Positions 8,658 through 17,794 of a stretch of 64,000 bases of DNA are shown here, in pieces. Position numbers and translations under genes: made by a program. The stretch's first letter is position 1. The number at the start of each line of letters is the position of its first letter. Location: contig JAFGIN010000117.1 of the NCBI GenBank assembly GCA_016929595.1, positions 1 to 64,000 on the forward strand, read 5' to 3'. The notes below the pieces were generated by a model. The model did no database searches and was not told the DNA's origin. It was given only the letters and a program-made list of their open reading frames with translations. This stretch comes from Chitinispirillaceae bacterium. GTDB lineage: Bacteria > Fibrobacterota > Chitinivibrionia > Chitinivibrionales > Chitinispirillaceae.

Positions 8658-9643
8658 TAAACCCTCAGCATTACCGTAAATTCATCACGGTCATGATACA
8701 GATGACGACATATACATTCTCTGACCAGCGGGGCAAAACCATCCGGTGATCTCACGATTTTGAGGATATCATATGGCTCTGCATGACCGCATTTTAAATT
8801 GACAACAACATTAGTACACATCTTTTTTCTGATCCACATCCTGACAAGATTAATAACACGAAATGGCTCTTCCACCATATCACACAGCAGCCAGTCTACA
8901 GGACGTTGCGGCAGCCATCTGAATGCATCCGCGCGGATATGCGTTATCAAACTGTTCCCTGCCGCACCATTTTTCATTGGCCCATTGTCAATTGCAAAAA
9001 CTTTCGCTCCCCTCTTCGCTGCAGCATAACTCCATCCGCCTGGCGCAGCCCCCAGATCAACAACAACCTCTCCCTCACCGGGTTGATACCTCATAACAGA
9101 AAAAGCTTCTTCAACTTTCAAATAGGAACGGGACGGAGCTGCGGAGTCATCTTTCATTCTCCTTGGACCATAAAAAACCGCACTCCTTGAAACGAACAAT
9201 TCATCAGGACTGCAATCGACAATAAACAATCCGTCAGAACCCCTGTTTGCCGCTGGATATGATACGTCTGCCAGTTTTACAATACGCGAGATCCGTTTTT
9301 TTAATAATTCCAGTAATTTAGTGACATTTGAACTGTCAGGTACAAAACCGTTCTCTGAAAAGCGCAGCCACGAGATACTCCACGGGTTTACAATTTTACT
9401 CAGCCTGATAGCATCACAAAACCAGTCAGCTGTCCGTTTAACCCTGTTTCCACAAGAGTTCAAAGGTATAGATTGACAGTTTTCAATACGCCACGACGAA
9501 AAACACGCACCGGAGAACGACTGGTTTAAAAGACCATCAGTACGTATAAAACCCTTTCCGGAAACGCAATTGAAATACCCGGCTTCTGAGCACTCTGACA
9601 CCGCAGTCGATTCATATCCGGGTTTTACAGTAAAAAGATCCAT
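8657..9643 (-). CDS. rlmM: RlmM-like 23S rRNA 2'-O-ribose methyltransferase
   Basis: A 328-residue protein whose C-terminal half is an RrmJ/FtsJ-type SAM methyltransferase. Motif I is VVDLGAAPGGWSYAA. A K-D-K-E type catalytic set is visible as the Lys in YLKVEEAF, the Asp in LLCDMVE, the Lys in VVNLKCGH and the Glu in RDEFTVML. The N-terminal half is a divergent THUMP-like region, matching RlmM, which 2'-O-methylates C2498 of 23S rRNA in Escherichia coli (366 residues there). The ATG at 9643 is preferred to an adjacent TTG. It is first in a coupled three-gene operon with the Cache-like protein and the acetyltransferase, an arrangement with no obvious functional logic. Confidence 0.85.
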   Translation of the reverse strand: MDLFTVKPGYESTAVSECSEAGYFNCVSGKGFIRTDGLLNQSFSGACFSSWRIENCQSIPLNSCGNRVKRTADWFCDAIRLSKIVNPWSISWLRFSENGFVPDSSNVTKLLELLKKRISRIVKLADVSYPAANRGSDGLFIVDCSPDELFVSRSAVFYGPRRMKDDSAAPSRSYLKVEEAFSVMRYQPGEGEVVVDLGAAPGGWSYAAAKRGAKVFAIDNGPMKNGAAGNSLITHIRADAFRWLPQRPVDWLLCDMVEEPFRVINLVRMWIRKKMCTNVVVNLKCGHAEPYDILKIVRSPDGFAPLVRECICRHLYHDRDEFTVMLRV

Positions 9644-9725
9644 CAATTAATTCTTGTGTGACTTTCTAACAGTAAATCACCTGTTTCGGGCCGTACCCGG
9701 TTGGATAAAGCAATGGTTTTTCTTT

Positions 9726-10187
9726 CTACCTGGTTCCGGTCTTTTTGCGGTATCCACACCAGCTTGGTATCCCCTCTTTATCCCTCAACAGCAACACCTT
9801 ATCTTTATAATTAACCTCACTGGCCATGATAAATTGCTTACCCTCAAAAGTCACACGACACCCTTTAACCTCGACCTCCTGATTGACACCAAATCCGATA
9901 TCCTGATACATTATGTACCAGCCGGGCCCAAGATGAACAGTATGCTCAACAGTATTATTTTTAATCACCATGTATACACCATAGGACATCTCACGAGTTG
10001 GAGAGAGTGTATCAATTTTTGTAACTTTTCCACTATACGTCTGCAAATTGTAATTATCAAAAGCCATCTCATACTTTCCATTAAGCCCCCAGTAATTTGT
10101 CCCCCTCCATTTTAAGTTCTGTTGAGCCTCAACACCCGAAAACAACACTGATAAACAAAAAACAAAAACGAACCCAGTTTTTCTCAT
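9726..10187 (-). CDS. Small secreted protein with OB-fold-like beta domain
   Basis: A 153-residue exported protein with signal peptide MRKTGFVFVFCLSVLFSGVEAQ and a strong ribosome site (GGAAGGAG). The mature part reads as one beta-barrel domain: YSGKVTKIDTL, YGVYMVIKN, the signature VHLGPGWYI, then EVEVKGCRVTF and ending VLLLRDKEGIPSW. This strand pattern, especially the LGP and LRD..G.P.W segments, is familiar from small periplasmic proteins of the OB-fold (YdeI-like) type. Their molecular role is not established. The gene is monocistronic, lying between rluB-like and rlmM genes on the same strand with 73- and 82-bp gaps. Confidence 0.7.
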   Translation of the reverse strand: MRKTGFVFVFCLSVLFSGVEAQQNLKWRGTNYWGLNGKYEMAFDNYNLQTYSGKVTKIDTLSPTREMSYGVYMVIKNNTVEHTVHLGPGWYIMYQDIGFGVNQEVEVKGCRVTFEGKQFIMASEVNYKDKVLLLRDKEGIPSWCGYRKKTGTR

Positions 10188-10260
10188 TGGCCAACTCCTT
10201 CCAGGACATGTAACGTGTACTTGTGATCTATTGTTAAAATAGTTACTGATTTTGAAATAT

Positions 10261-11076
10261 TCAACGTCCTTTTCCCTGCTTTTTCACATCATTTTTGACA
10301 GGATACCCTGCAGCTCCAAGGCCGGCAACCTCTTTTTCTGTTAGTCTTCGAACAGCGCCTGAAGAAAGGTCATCCAGTTTTACACATCCAAACCGGATCC
10401 GTTTCAATCTTCCCACCTGCACCCCAACAGCATCCATCATACGCCGCACCTGACGGTTTTTGCCCTCATAGAGATCTATCTCATACCAGAACTGTTTTCT
10501 GTCATCCATCGGCTGTGAAATTTCGCGAACATCACCAGCCCGCAGAAGCTGCCCCAGTGATTCAACCCCGCCGCGAAAAAGTTCGATCTCTTCTCCTGTC
10601 AACTTCCTGTTAACCTTTACATGATATACTTTCTTAATGGAGTATCTGGGATGCGTTACCGCATGAATCAGCTCTCCATCGTTGGTAAAAAGCAGTAATC
10701 CTTCTGACTGATAATCAAGTCGCCCCACATATTTAAGGTGATCCGCACTGACACCTGCTTTCCGGAATACATCGTAAACTGTTAAACGGCCTTCAGGGTC
10801 ACTTCTGGTCACCATCACTTCACGCGGTTTATTAAGTGCATAATATTCCAGCGCATGAACAGGCCTTACAATTTTACCATGGAGTTCTACAATATCTGAC
10901 CCTTCAGTAACCGAAATCCCCATCTCAGTCACACGGTTTCCATTCACATAAACATGACCACCTCTGATCAACTCATCCGCTTTTCTGCGGGATTGAAATC
11001 CACATTGTGCCAGATACCTGTTTAACCTCACCTTTTTTGAAGGCTCTTCAGTATGTAACAATTGCCGCTCCTGCAT
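10261..11076 (-). CDS. rluB: Pseudouridine synthase, RluB/RsuA family
   Basis: A 271-residue enzyme that isomerises uridine to pseudouridine in rRNA. It has an N-terminal S4 RNA-binding domain (VRLNRYLAQCGFQSRRKADELI, residues about 17-75) and then a PseudoU_synth_2 catalytic domain. The catalytic Asp lies in VGRLDYQSEGLLLFTNDG, and the family motif YEGKNRQVRRM is near residue 210. RluB, which modifies U2605 of 23S rRNA, is the best match, but the S4-containing RsuA/RluB/RluE/RluF members are hard to separate by eye. The ATG at 11076 has a weak ribosome site; a TTG five codons later (11061) sits behind CAGGAG and could be the true start. Confidence 0.87.
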   Translation of the reverse strand: MQERQLLHTEEPSKKVRLNRYLAQCGFQSRRKADELIRGGHVYVNGNRVTEMGISVTEGSDIVELHGKIVRPVHALEYYALNKPREVMVTRSDPEGRLTVYDVFRKAGVSADHLKYVGRLDYQSEGLLLFTNDGELIHAVTHPRYSIKKVYHVKVNRKLTGEEIELFRGGVESLGQLLRAGDVREISQPMDDRKQFWYEIDLYEGKNRQVRRMMDAVGVQVGRLKRIRFGCVKLDDLSSGAVRRLTEKEVAGLGAAGYPVKNDVKKQGKGR

Positions 11077-11233
11077 TTTATTAAAGGTCGAAATATGTCA
11101 AAGATACAGTATTAAACCGTTTTAGTCATTGAAAAATAATTTCTCCTATTCATATAATTGAGGTTATGATTCCTTTTTATTTAACATATTCTTTCAAAAT
11201 ACACAAAAGCGGACTTTCAGAGAGAGGTAATAT

Positions 11234-14200
11234 ATGAGAAAGGGGTTTAATGTGAAAACCAAAATGACCATCTATTGGATATATACATTTATCCTCGGTT
11301 TTTTACTCTTCTGCACCATTCAGGACGACAATGGGAATCCAGTTAATCCACAACAACCCCATACGGATATTATAACTGATCCCGTTAGTGTGCCGATAAT
11401 TTTTGCTTCAGCAGACAGCACCTATATCAAACAAGGTGATACACTTGCCATAATAACCCGGGTATTTGCGGATACATCCGGAGGCGACTCTCTTCAACCG
11501 CTCAGTTCAGCCAGAGTAACAGCTGTTGCAAACAGAGGCACCCTGATCAGAGATACACTCATAACAGATGCAAATGGACGGGCGCGTTTCCTGCTCACAG
11601 CATCTGAAAATGGACGTGTGGAAATAACATTCAAAACATCTACCACTGAACGCATCTTCCGACTGGAAGTTACCGATACCCCCGATCGCATCCAGAAACG
11701 AATAGAAATTACTCCCGGAAGATCAATAATCAAAGCAGATAATCAGGATACAACTACCATTTCTGTTTCAATAATAAACGAACTTCACAATCCCATTGCA
11801 GGTGAACTTGTTCAGTTTATTACAACATCCGGAGTCATTATTGGTGATGGATCCAACCCGAAAAATTCCGGGCAGAGCACAACTGACATTTATGGTATCG
11901 CCCGTGCTACCCTGCGAAGTGCAAATATCAATGATACTGCATTCATTACAGCATATGTGGTTTCAGATCAATCTCTCAGTGATGAAACGGATGTCGTTTT
12001 CAGAGGTATGAGTATCACGATTCAGGGAACCATGACAAATATGGTGATCAATGATACAACGCTTATCACAGCACGCCTTATGAATGCATCGGGAATTCCA
12101 GTTGTCAAATCACCGGTTTTTGTATCTTTTGGAAATAGCTCCACATCTAATCTCCGTTTTCTTACACGTGATACGATAACCAATTACGATGGCTACGCTT
12201 TTTTCAGAGTCCTCGCTGCTGGAAACGGAATGGATAACATGCTCTTTTCTGCAGCAGGAACAAATGCATCCCTCCAGATCAATGTGTCATCACTGAGATT
12301 AACCCTTGCAGCTGACAGAACTATACTTCAGACAAAAGACACCGATTCGGCCGTTGTTACTGCAACATTTTCCGATAACAGCGGTGCCCCTCTCAATGGC
12401 CGCATTATTACTCTTACACGTAACTACAAGACTGAAAAGGGGCTGGATACAACCGATATACTGAAATCTTCAACTGACGTTCTGGGAAAGTCCCGTTTTA
12501 CGGTCAAAGCACTTAGTTACGAGGGAATGATGAGGGTTGAAGCTGTTGGTTTTGATCCTGCTCAGGGGTATGCATCCGCTGATACCACAATTCAGTTTAT
12601 GACTACCAGAGTAATGACTGTCCGCGGCCCCGAATCAATCCCGGCTGACGGAGAAAGCAAGAAACCAATAACGGTCATCATCAAAAACAAAGGCGGAAAT
12701 CCCATCGTTGGAGATGTTGTAACGTTCACTTCAACGGCAGGTATAATACCCTCAAAAGCAAACACCGATGAAGACGGTCGGGCGATAGTTCAACTTACCA
12801 GTGACAGACGAAATATCAAGGCAATGGTAACAGCAACCCTCTTGAGTGATCCTTCAAAAACACAATCAATTGCAGTTGACTTCACTGGAGTTACCATCGA
12901 AGTATCAACCAACCCTCCAAGCATCAGCAGTGATGGGCGTGACACATCTCATGTTCTTATTACACTCGTAGATGCAGCAAAAAAACCTATCTCCGGCGAG
13001 CCGATCAACTTCTACAAACAACAGCTATCGACTACGATTCTGCAACTTGACTCAACAACCAGCAATAGCGGCGAAGCCCGATGCGTCGTGTTTGGAACCG
13101 GCATCGGTAGTGACACCATTAAAATTAGCGCCGCCGGGGCAAGCGGCTCTGCTACCATTAATTACTCGTCCAATAAAATCACTATTGATACTGCAGCCGG
13201 ACAGACATGTATTGCAGACAGTAGCGATTCCACACTCTTTTATGTAACCTACTTCAAAGGTGACAATGTAAGCAGAATTCCCAATGCCTCAGTCGAGATC
13301 TCTGCAACGGTTGGAAAGTTTGATACCGTATTTGCACGTCGATTTACAACAGATGCTAACGGTCAGGTAAGTTTTTATCTTAGAAATCCCCATTTTGCCA
13401 CCACTGCCACGATTTCTATCCTGGCTCATACCTCAACAGAATTAACAAGTCAGACATATAAGATCTATTTCAGAGCAAATGATGTAAGAAAAATACTCCT
13501 CACCGGAACCCCTGATGTAATTGCAACAGAAACCGGAAAAGCAAAAATAACTGCAATCGCCTTTGACTCTCTTGGCAATAGAGTGAATAATGCGCGGATT
13601 ACCTTTAATATTGTTAACGGACCCAGCGGCGGGGAATATCTTTCACCACCATCAGTGCTCACCGGAGATGATGGCTCAGCTCAAACCTACCTGGTTGCAG
13701 GCAAAACACCAAGTACATTCAAGCAGGTATGGATAACAGCAGGAACATTTACTTCAGTCAAATCTGATACGGCAAAATTTACTATTGCAGGACCTCCTGT
13801 TTACATAACTATCCGCACAAATGTACTTAAAGGAGAAAATCCCAATGATGGTACATTTGCACTTCCCTGCGCAGCGATTGTTACCGATATCAATGGTAAC
13901 CCGGTTGTAGATGGCACCAGTGTCACTTTCAGTCTCAAAATTTCTGCCTATAGAATGCCCTATCTCAGCCCGCACTGGTATGAAGAAATTGGTGAGAATA
14001 CAGCCTCATGTTATTGGGTAAGTGACAGCATATATAAGGTTTTCGTCTTTGAAGATTTCAACGATAATTACAAGTGCGACCCGGGTGAAGACAGAAATGG
14101 TGATGGAATAGCCAGCAGAGGTGAGGATATCAACGGAGATGGAAACTATCTGCGCGGTCCGGCATTTGAGGATATCAACAGGGACGGCATCAGGCAGTAC

Positions 14201-14680
14201 GACCTGCGTGTACCCGTTGAAGAAATTTACAGATGCTACGGAAGTCGAAAATTTGCAGACTTGAATAGCAATGGCAAGTGGGACCCTATCGAACCATTAT
14301 CACATTCATCCTACCAGCAGGCGTATAGAACGCTCCTGGCAGATTCAGCCTTCCACTTTTATCCGGCCATACGAAACGCAATTGATTCTGCAGCATTCGA
14401 TACTCTTGCCTATTACGACGCTCTCTATGAAAGCGGCCCGGGTTTTATCAGAGAATTAAGATGCTATGATCCTGATATAAATAATAATGGTGTTCCTGAC
14501 CCCAGTACTGCAGTCGCCATCACAAAGACAATCGAAACCAAGGATGGAAAAGCATTGAACAAGATTATTTATGGTCAAAGTGATGCCTTACGTATCGAGG
14601 TCATGATCTGGGCAGAATCACAGGGTGTTGTCACAAAAACACCCGAACAGATTTTCCTGCCAATCGTTTCAGATGAATAA
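11234..14680 (+). CDS. Ig-like (Big_1/invasin type) repeat surface protein with calcium-loop region
   Basis: A 1148-residue exported protein. The N-terminus has a membrane segment ending in FLLFC, which could be a non-canonical lipobox (Phe at -1). About eight repeats of roughly 95 residues follow from about residue 55 to 860, each with the invasin/intimin-type bacterial Ig pattern: a DGR/DTT start, a PISGE/PIVGD turn, then a TDANGRA-type motif and a T-rich final strand. After a ninth partial repeat, residues about 940-1080 hold at least five DxNxDG-like loops (DRNGDGIAS, DINGDGNYL, DINRDGIRQ, DLNSNGKWD, DINNNGVPD), which suggests calcium binding. Proteins like this act as stalks or adhesins at the cell surface. 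A strong AGAGAGG site precedes the ATG. The next gene, 15 bp away, encodes a probable outer-membrane barrel. Confidence 0.85.
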   Translation: MRKGFNVKTKMTIYWIYTFILGFLLFCTIQDDNGNPVNPQQPHTDIITDPVSVPIIFASADSTYIKQGDTLAIITRVFADTSGGDSLQPLSSARVTAVANRGTLIRDTLITDANGRARFLLTASENGRVEITFKTSTTERIFRLEVTDTPDRIQKRIEITPGRSIIKADNQDTTTISVSIINELHNPIAGELVQFITTSGVIIGDGSNPKNSGQSTTDIYGIARATLRSANINDTAFITAYVVSDQSLSDETDVVFRGMSITIQGTMTNMVINDTTLITARLMNASGIPVVKSPVFVSFGNSSTSNLRFLTRDTITNYDGYAFFRVLAAGNGMDNMLFSAAGTNASLQINVSSLRLTLAADRTILQTKDTDSAVVTATFSDNSGAPLNGRIITLTRNYKTEKGLDTTDILKSSTDVLGKSRFTVKALSYEGMMRVEAVGFDPAQGYASADTTIQFMTTRVMTVRGPESIPADGESKKPITVIIKNKGGNPIVGDVVTFTSTAGIIPSKANTDEDGRAIVQLTSDRRNIKAMVTATLLSDPSKTQSIAVDFTGVTIEVSTNPPSISSDGRDTSHVLITLVDAAKKPISGEPINFYKQQLSTTILQLDSTTSNSGEARCVVFGTGIGSDTIKISAAGASGSATINYSSNKITIDTAAGQTCIADSSDSTLFYVTYFKGDNVSRIPNASVEISATVGKFDTVFARRFTTDANGQVSFYLRNPHFATTATISILAHTSTELTSQTYKIYFRANDVRKILLTGTPDVIATETGKAKITAIAFDSLGNRVNNARITFNIVNGPSGGEYLSPPSVLTGDDGSAQTYLVAGKTPSTFKQVWITAGTFTSVKSDTAKFTIAGPPVYITIRTNVLKGENPNDGTFALPCAAIVTDINGNPVVDGTSVTFSLKISAYRMPYLSPHWYEEIGENTASCYWVSDSIYKVFVFEDFNDNYKCDPGEDRNGDGIASRGEDINGDGNYLRGPAFEDINRDGIRQYDLRVPVEEIYRCYGSRKFADLNSNGKWDPIEPLSHSSYQQAYRTLLADSAFHFYPAIRNAIDSAAFDTLAYYDALYESGPGFIRELRCYDPDINNNGVPDPSTAVAITKTIETKDGKALNKIIYGQSDALRIEVMIWAESQGVVTKTPEQIFLPIVSDE

Positions 14681-14695
14681 CAATGGAGATATATC

Positions 14696-15469
14696 GTGTT
14701 TAAAATACCTTCTATACTCATTTTTCTGGCTGTTAATGCTGTCTGTTCAAATCTTGGAAACCCGGCAGTTTCCATACCCCAGGCACGCCTTGCAATAGGA
14801 GCATCCTATCATGCAGGGGGATATACAATCACCAATCTGGAAATTCCATCTATTTTTAACCGCATCCATGCTCGCATTGAATACTCATTACTATCAAATG
14901 TCAGTATCGGCATTGATCTCGGAGCAACGCAGATCGAGGTCGACAACTACGCTATCAGTGCAGATACCTTTGCAATATTCCATGGAAAATACGGCTTTTC
15001 CGGAGGAGCCCATTTTAAAGCCTCTACCCCCTTTATCCTTAATAAGACTGTTGCATTTATCGGAATTGGCAGTGCAACAACGTTTTCATCAAAGAATGAA
15101 AGTAATGCTTTTTATGGTGGATTTGACGGTGCCGGTACCATCGGAGTGCAGTTTCATATTCCACGATTCGGATACATCTCTGCAGGACCGATGATATATA
15201 TGATTAAAGGAAAAAATAAAAGCTATGATGGAATCGAGAGCAGATATTGCAATGTAAACAACATCAGAGGCTGGCTTGCAATCGATTTTTTTCCTGACAT
15301 GAAAGAGATGAGTTCAAACAAACCATTTATAACACTTGAAATAACAGCATCACCAGCGGCAGATCTTTCGAAAAAAATCCCGTTACAGGAATTCAGTGTC
15401 TCAGTATGCATTGGTTCAGTATCAAAAAGACTCTTCGGGATCGAAAATGGAGTCGAATGGAAGCCTTAA
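14696..15469 (+). CDS. Predicted outer-membrane beta-barrel protein
   Basis: A 257-residue protein starting at GTG 14696 behind a GGAG site. The signal peptide (FKIPSILIFLAVNAVCS) precedes a mature sequence of alternating polar/hydrophobic strands: HARIEYSLLSNVSIGIDLGATQIEV, GFSGGAHFKAS, AFIGIGSATTF and YISAGPMIYMI. This is the look of an 8- to 12-strand outer-membrane barrel. It is 15 bp downstream of the Ig-repeat protein, so the two are probably co-transcribed and may work together at the outer membrane, for instance as anchor or partner. No specific family is recognised. Confidence 0.72.
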   Translation: MFKIPSILIFLAVNAVCSNLGNPAVSIPQARLAIGASYHAGGYTITNLEIPSIFNRIHARIEYSLLSNVSIGIDLGATQIEVDNYAISADTFAIFHGKYGFSGGAHFKASTPFILNKTVAFIGIGSATTFSSKNESNAFYGGFDGAGTIGVQFHIPRFGYISAGPMIYMIKGKNKSYDGIESRYCNVNNIRGWLAIDFFPDMKEMSSNKPFITLEITASPAADLSKKIPLQEFSVSVCIGSVSKRLFGIENGVEWKP

Positions 15470-15517
15470 TAATTTGAAGATAGGAGATTGAGAATTGAAA
15501 GAATTAAGGTAAGAGGC

Positions 15518-15563
15518 AACAGACTACATTCGATTCACTACACAAACTAAAGTCTGTTTTTAT
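15518..15563 (+). terminator. Possible terminator after the barrel gene
   Basis: An 8-bp inverted repeat, AACAGACT (15518-15525) and AGTCTGTT (15551-15558), with a 25-base loop is followed by a T-rich run (TTTTTATTTC). It lies about 50 bp after the barrel gene stop and before the convergent small secreted gene. The long loop makes it a weak candidate. Confidence 0.35.
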
Positions 15564-15564
15564 T

Positions 15565-15774
15565 TCACTCGAATAATTGCTTAATGCACGTCCAGGTAGT
15601 TCTATTTTGGGGTGTCACACCAGTCAAACCTTTCGGTTTCTCAGCAGTAATAATCGCTTTCTGCGGTTTAGGGTCAGTGTCACCCTTTTTCTGAGATGTT
15701 GAATCCACCTGTGCTGCACCACTGATACCGATCAGTGCGATTAAAACAACAAATGTATTTAAAAATTTCATCAT
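15565..15774 (-). CDS. Small secreted protein
   Basis: A 69-residue product with signal peptide MMKFLNTFVVLIALIGISGAAQ and a short polar, Lys-rich mature part containing PKPQKAIITAEKPKG and a C-terminal TWTCIKQLFE with one Cys. The double ATG at 15774/15771 has a GGGAGC ribosome site 4-7 bp upstream, so it is preferred to an in-frame GTG/ATG farther out. It stands alone and converges with the barrel gene. No family is recognised. Confidence 0.6.
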   Translation of the reverse strand: MMKFLNTFVVLIALIGISGAAQVDSTSQKKGDTDPKPQKAIITAEKPKGLTGVTPQNRTTWTCIKQLFE

Positions 15775-15903
15775 TGAAGCTCCCATATATTACATAATAT
15801 ACAATCAGATTATAAAAAAAGAGAAAACTTTTTTATTAATCTTAAAAAACCATCATATACTTTGTTGCTTGTTTAATGAAACAGGTTCAAAATGATCACA
15901 ATT

Positions 15904-16269
15904 TTAACCAAGGTGTTCAAGTACCTTGTCTCTGACTTCCGAAAAACTTATCGGCTTGTGAATAACATCATGGATCCCATCAAATCGCAGCAGATGTGGC
16001 TCCAAATCACCTTTCCAACTTGTTACGATAAAAAATTTGGTTCCACACCCCTGATGCTTAACCCAGCGGGCGATACTGCGCCCACCTAATTCCCGAACAC
16101 ACAAAGCAGCAAAAACAGCATCGTAAGAACTTCTTTTAAGCTGTTCAATCCCACCCTCAGCAGTTTCGGCAACCGTTACTTCGCAGCCTAAACGAGAGAG
16201 AGATTTCCGCAGGAGTTCCCTTAATACTGTATCATCATCAATGACAAGAACATGAAACATAGCTGACAT
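15904..16269 (-). CDS. Degenerate receiver-domain protein lacking the phospho-Asp
   Basis: A 121-residue stand-alone receiver fold. The acidic pocket is present (VIDDDTVLRELL, Asp11-13), and so are the switch Thr in IVTSWKG and the Lys in VIHKPISF. At the end of beta 3 the usual Asp is replaced: the sequence is YDAVFAALCVRELGG with Ala55 where the phospho-acceptor belongs. It therefore cannot be phosphorylated normally and probably works as a protein-interaction module. It lies about 295 bp downstream of, and in the same direction as, the receiver/ATPase fusion. The start is ATG 16269 or ATG 16260; neither has a strong ribosome site. Confidence 0.85.
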   Translation of the reverse strand: MSAMFHVLVIDDDTVLRELLRKSLSRLGCEVTVAETAEGGIEQLKRSSYDAVFAALCVRELGGRSIARWVKHQGCGTKFFIVTSWKGDLEPHLLRFDGIHDVIHKPISFSEVRDKVLEHLG

Positions 16270-16563
16270 ACCAGTGAGTACTAAGCTATTACTATGCCAA
16301 GTTAAAAACTTTATTATCTGTAATAGTATACCTTAAATACAACAATTTGTTAAAGAATAAAAATGAGACTTAGAATAACCAGGTACACTACCTAATAGGT
16401 AGTTTGAAAAAAAATCACACCATCTGAAAGAACACGAGCACAAAATTACAAAGAATTTAAGAAACAACAGAACTTTCCATATAAATAAAAAGTTATTTAA
16501 AAATTATGAACCGTTAAAAGCAGTGTACCGATTTTTGGTATTTTTACCGATACAATGACATTT
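16270..16563. other. AT-rich intergenic region
   Basis: These 294 bases between two same-strand signalling genes contain no credible frame. They are strongly AT-rich and include two closely spaced near-copies of ATCGGTA near 16529-16555. A promoter for the degenerate receiver is expected here but is not distinct. Confidence 0.4.
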
Positions 16564-17466
16564 TTACAACTCATGAATCAGAAGCGGTTTACGGGTAATG
16601 TTTTTATCACTGTCATGGTATTGGATTATAATACATTCCGTGCGCTTACCCGGATCGATATTGATAACCAGTCTATCAATTAACCTTCTCACAAGCATCA
16701 GCCCCCTGCCGTGCTCCTCACCAAGATCTTTATCACGATAATTATCAAGCCATTTCAAAGCTGCTTCTTTTTTTAAATTTCCCTGTGGATCTTCAACCGC
16801 AACACCGATTTTAAGATTGTCAACAGCCCATGAAACCTTAACAGCCTTCTCTGAAGGCACGACAAAATCTTCAGACCAAAGCTCACGGGGAACACCGGTC
16901 ATCTGAAGAACTCCATGAAAAAAAGCATTTGACACCAGTTCATCAATAGCAACTTCAAGATAAATGGTCCTTTGACTCACGGATAGCTGTGCAATTCGTG
17001 CGACTACATCTTTTGTCTGAGCATAGCTTTGAATAGAAAGGCTTTTTATCTTTGAACCAGGAAAAAAACGATTCAACCCAAAAATATCACCAGTAAGAAG
17101 CGATTTTACATATGTTGAAATCTCATCAAGGCTGAAACCGGCTCCCTTTACAATCACATTACCGATATTATGCTCACGTACTGAAGAAATATAGCTGTCT
17201 ACATCGTAACTGGTCATCAGAATATGTTTTACCGTTGGAAATCTGTTCTCTAATATTCTGAACAGCTCAAAACCATCCATCATCGGCATCTGGATATCGG
17301 AAATTACAAGATCAGGAATCTTTTCTTCAATTTCATCTAAAGCAACAACACCATTTTCAGCAGTTCTTACATTATAACCCTCTGAGCTAAGCAAATCATA
17401 CAATACCTTGCAGATGGTCTTGTCGTCATCAACAATCAGAATCTCAAATTTTTTCTGCTTGCTCAC
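16564..17466 (-). CDS. Receiver fused to anti-sigma-factor-like HATPase (RsbW type)
   Basis: A 300-residue soluble protein. Residues about 8-122 form a receiver with Asp57 in VISDIQMPMMDG and Lys107 in VIVKGAG (the usual Pro after Lys is missing). Residues about 150-285 form a HATPase of the RsbW/SpoIIAB class rather than a histidine kinase: the N box is AIDELVSNAFFHG, a G box is EDPQGNL and the lid end is HGRGLMLVRRLIDRLV, with no HisKA helix. Such ATPases phosphorylate STAS-domain anti-anti-sigma proteins on Ser or bind a sigma factor. This fusion would let phosphorelay signals control a partner switch. STAS or STAS-like proteins are encoded at 17795 (divergent) and 25790. Confidence 0.88.
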   Translation of the reverse strand: MSKQKKFEILIVDDDKTICKVLYDLLSSEGYNVRTAENGVVALDEIEEKIPDLVISDIQMPMMDGFELFRILENRFPTVKHILMTSYDVDSYISSVREHNIGNVIVKGAGFSLDEISTYVKSLLTGDIFGLNRFFPGSKIKSLSIQSYAQTKDVVARIAQLSVSQRTIYLEVAIDELVSNAFFHGVLQMTGVPRELWSEDFVVPSEKAVKVSWAVDNLKIGVAVEDPQGNLKKEAALKWLDNYRDKDLGEEHGRGLMLVRRLIDRLVINIDPGKRTECIIIQYHDSDKNITRKPLLIHEL

Positions 17467-17794
17467 TTTAAATATTGTACCTGAAAAAAGACTGAACTCT
17501 AAATTAGAACTAACTGTATCCCGGATTTTGCAACTTACCCCGATTCTGCAAAATGCCTCATATTGATGCGGTATGGAAATAATATATATGTTAGACCGGA
17601 ATGTTATTAAAAGTTTTTGTTCTAAATATTGTCAGAGAGGGGTATTCTCAGGAGGGAAACCGCGAAGAAGGCACATCTATTAATCGTTTAATATTTTAAT
17701 CAAATACTGTATAATCAGGCTATATGAGACCATAAGATACACGTGTAACATCGTACAAGTGTATTGCAATTTTCAATACTGTTTGAGGAAACTG
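17467..17794. other. Divergent intergenic region
   Basis: These 328 bases separate the minus-strand receiver/ATPase gene from the plus-strand membrane STAS-like gene and must hold both promoters. No frame, hairpin or repeat stands out. A GTG at 17759 opens the same frame as the downstream gene but lacks a ribosome site. Confidence 0.4.

Noticed and set aside
9654-10115. 153-codon plus-strand frame antisense to the OB-fold-like gene
   Set aside because: The minus-strand gene has a signal peptide, ribosome site and fold pattern, while this frame does not.
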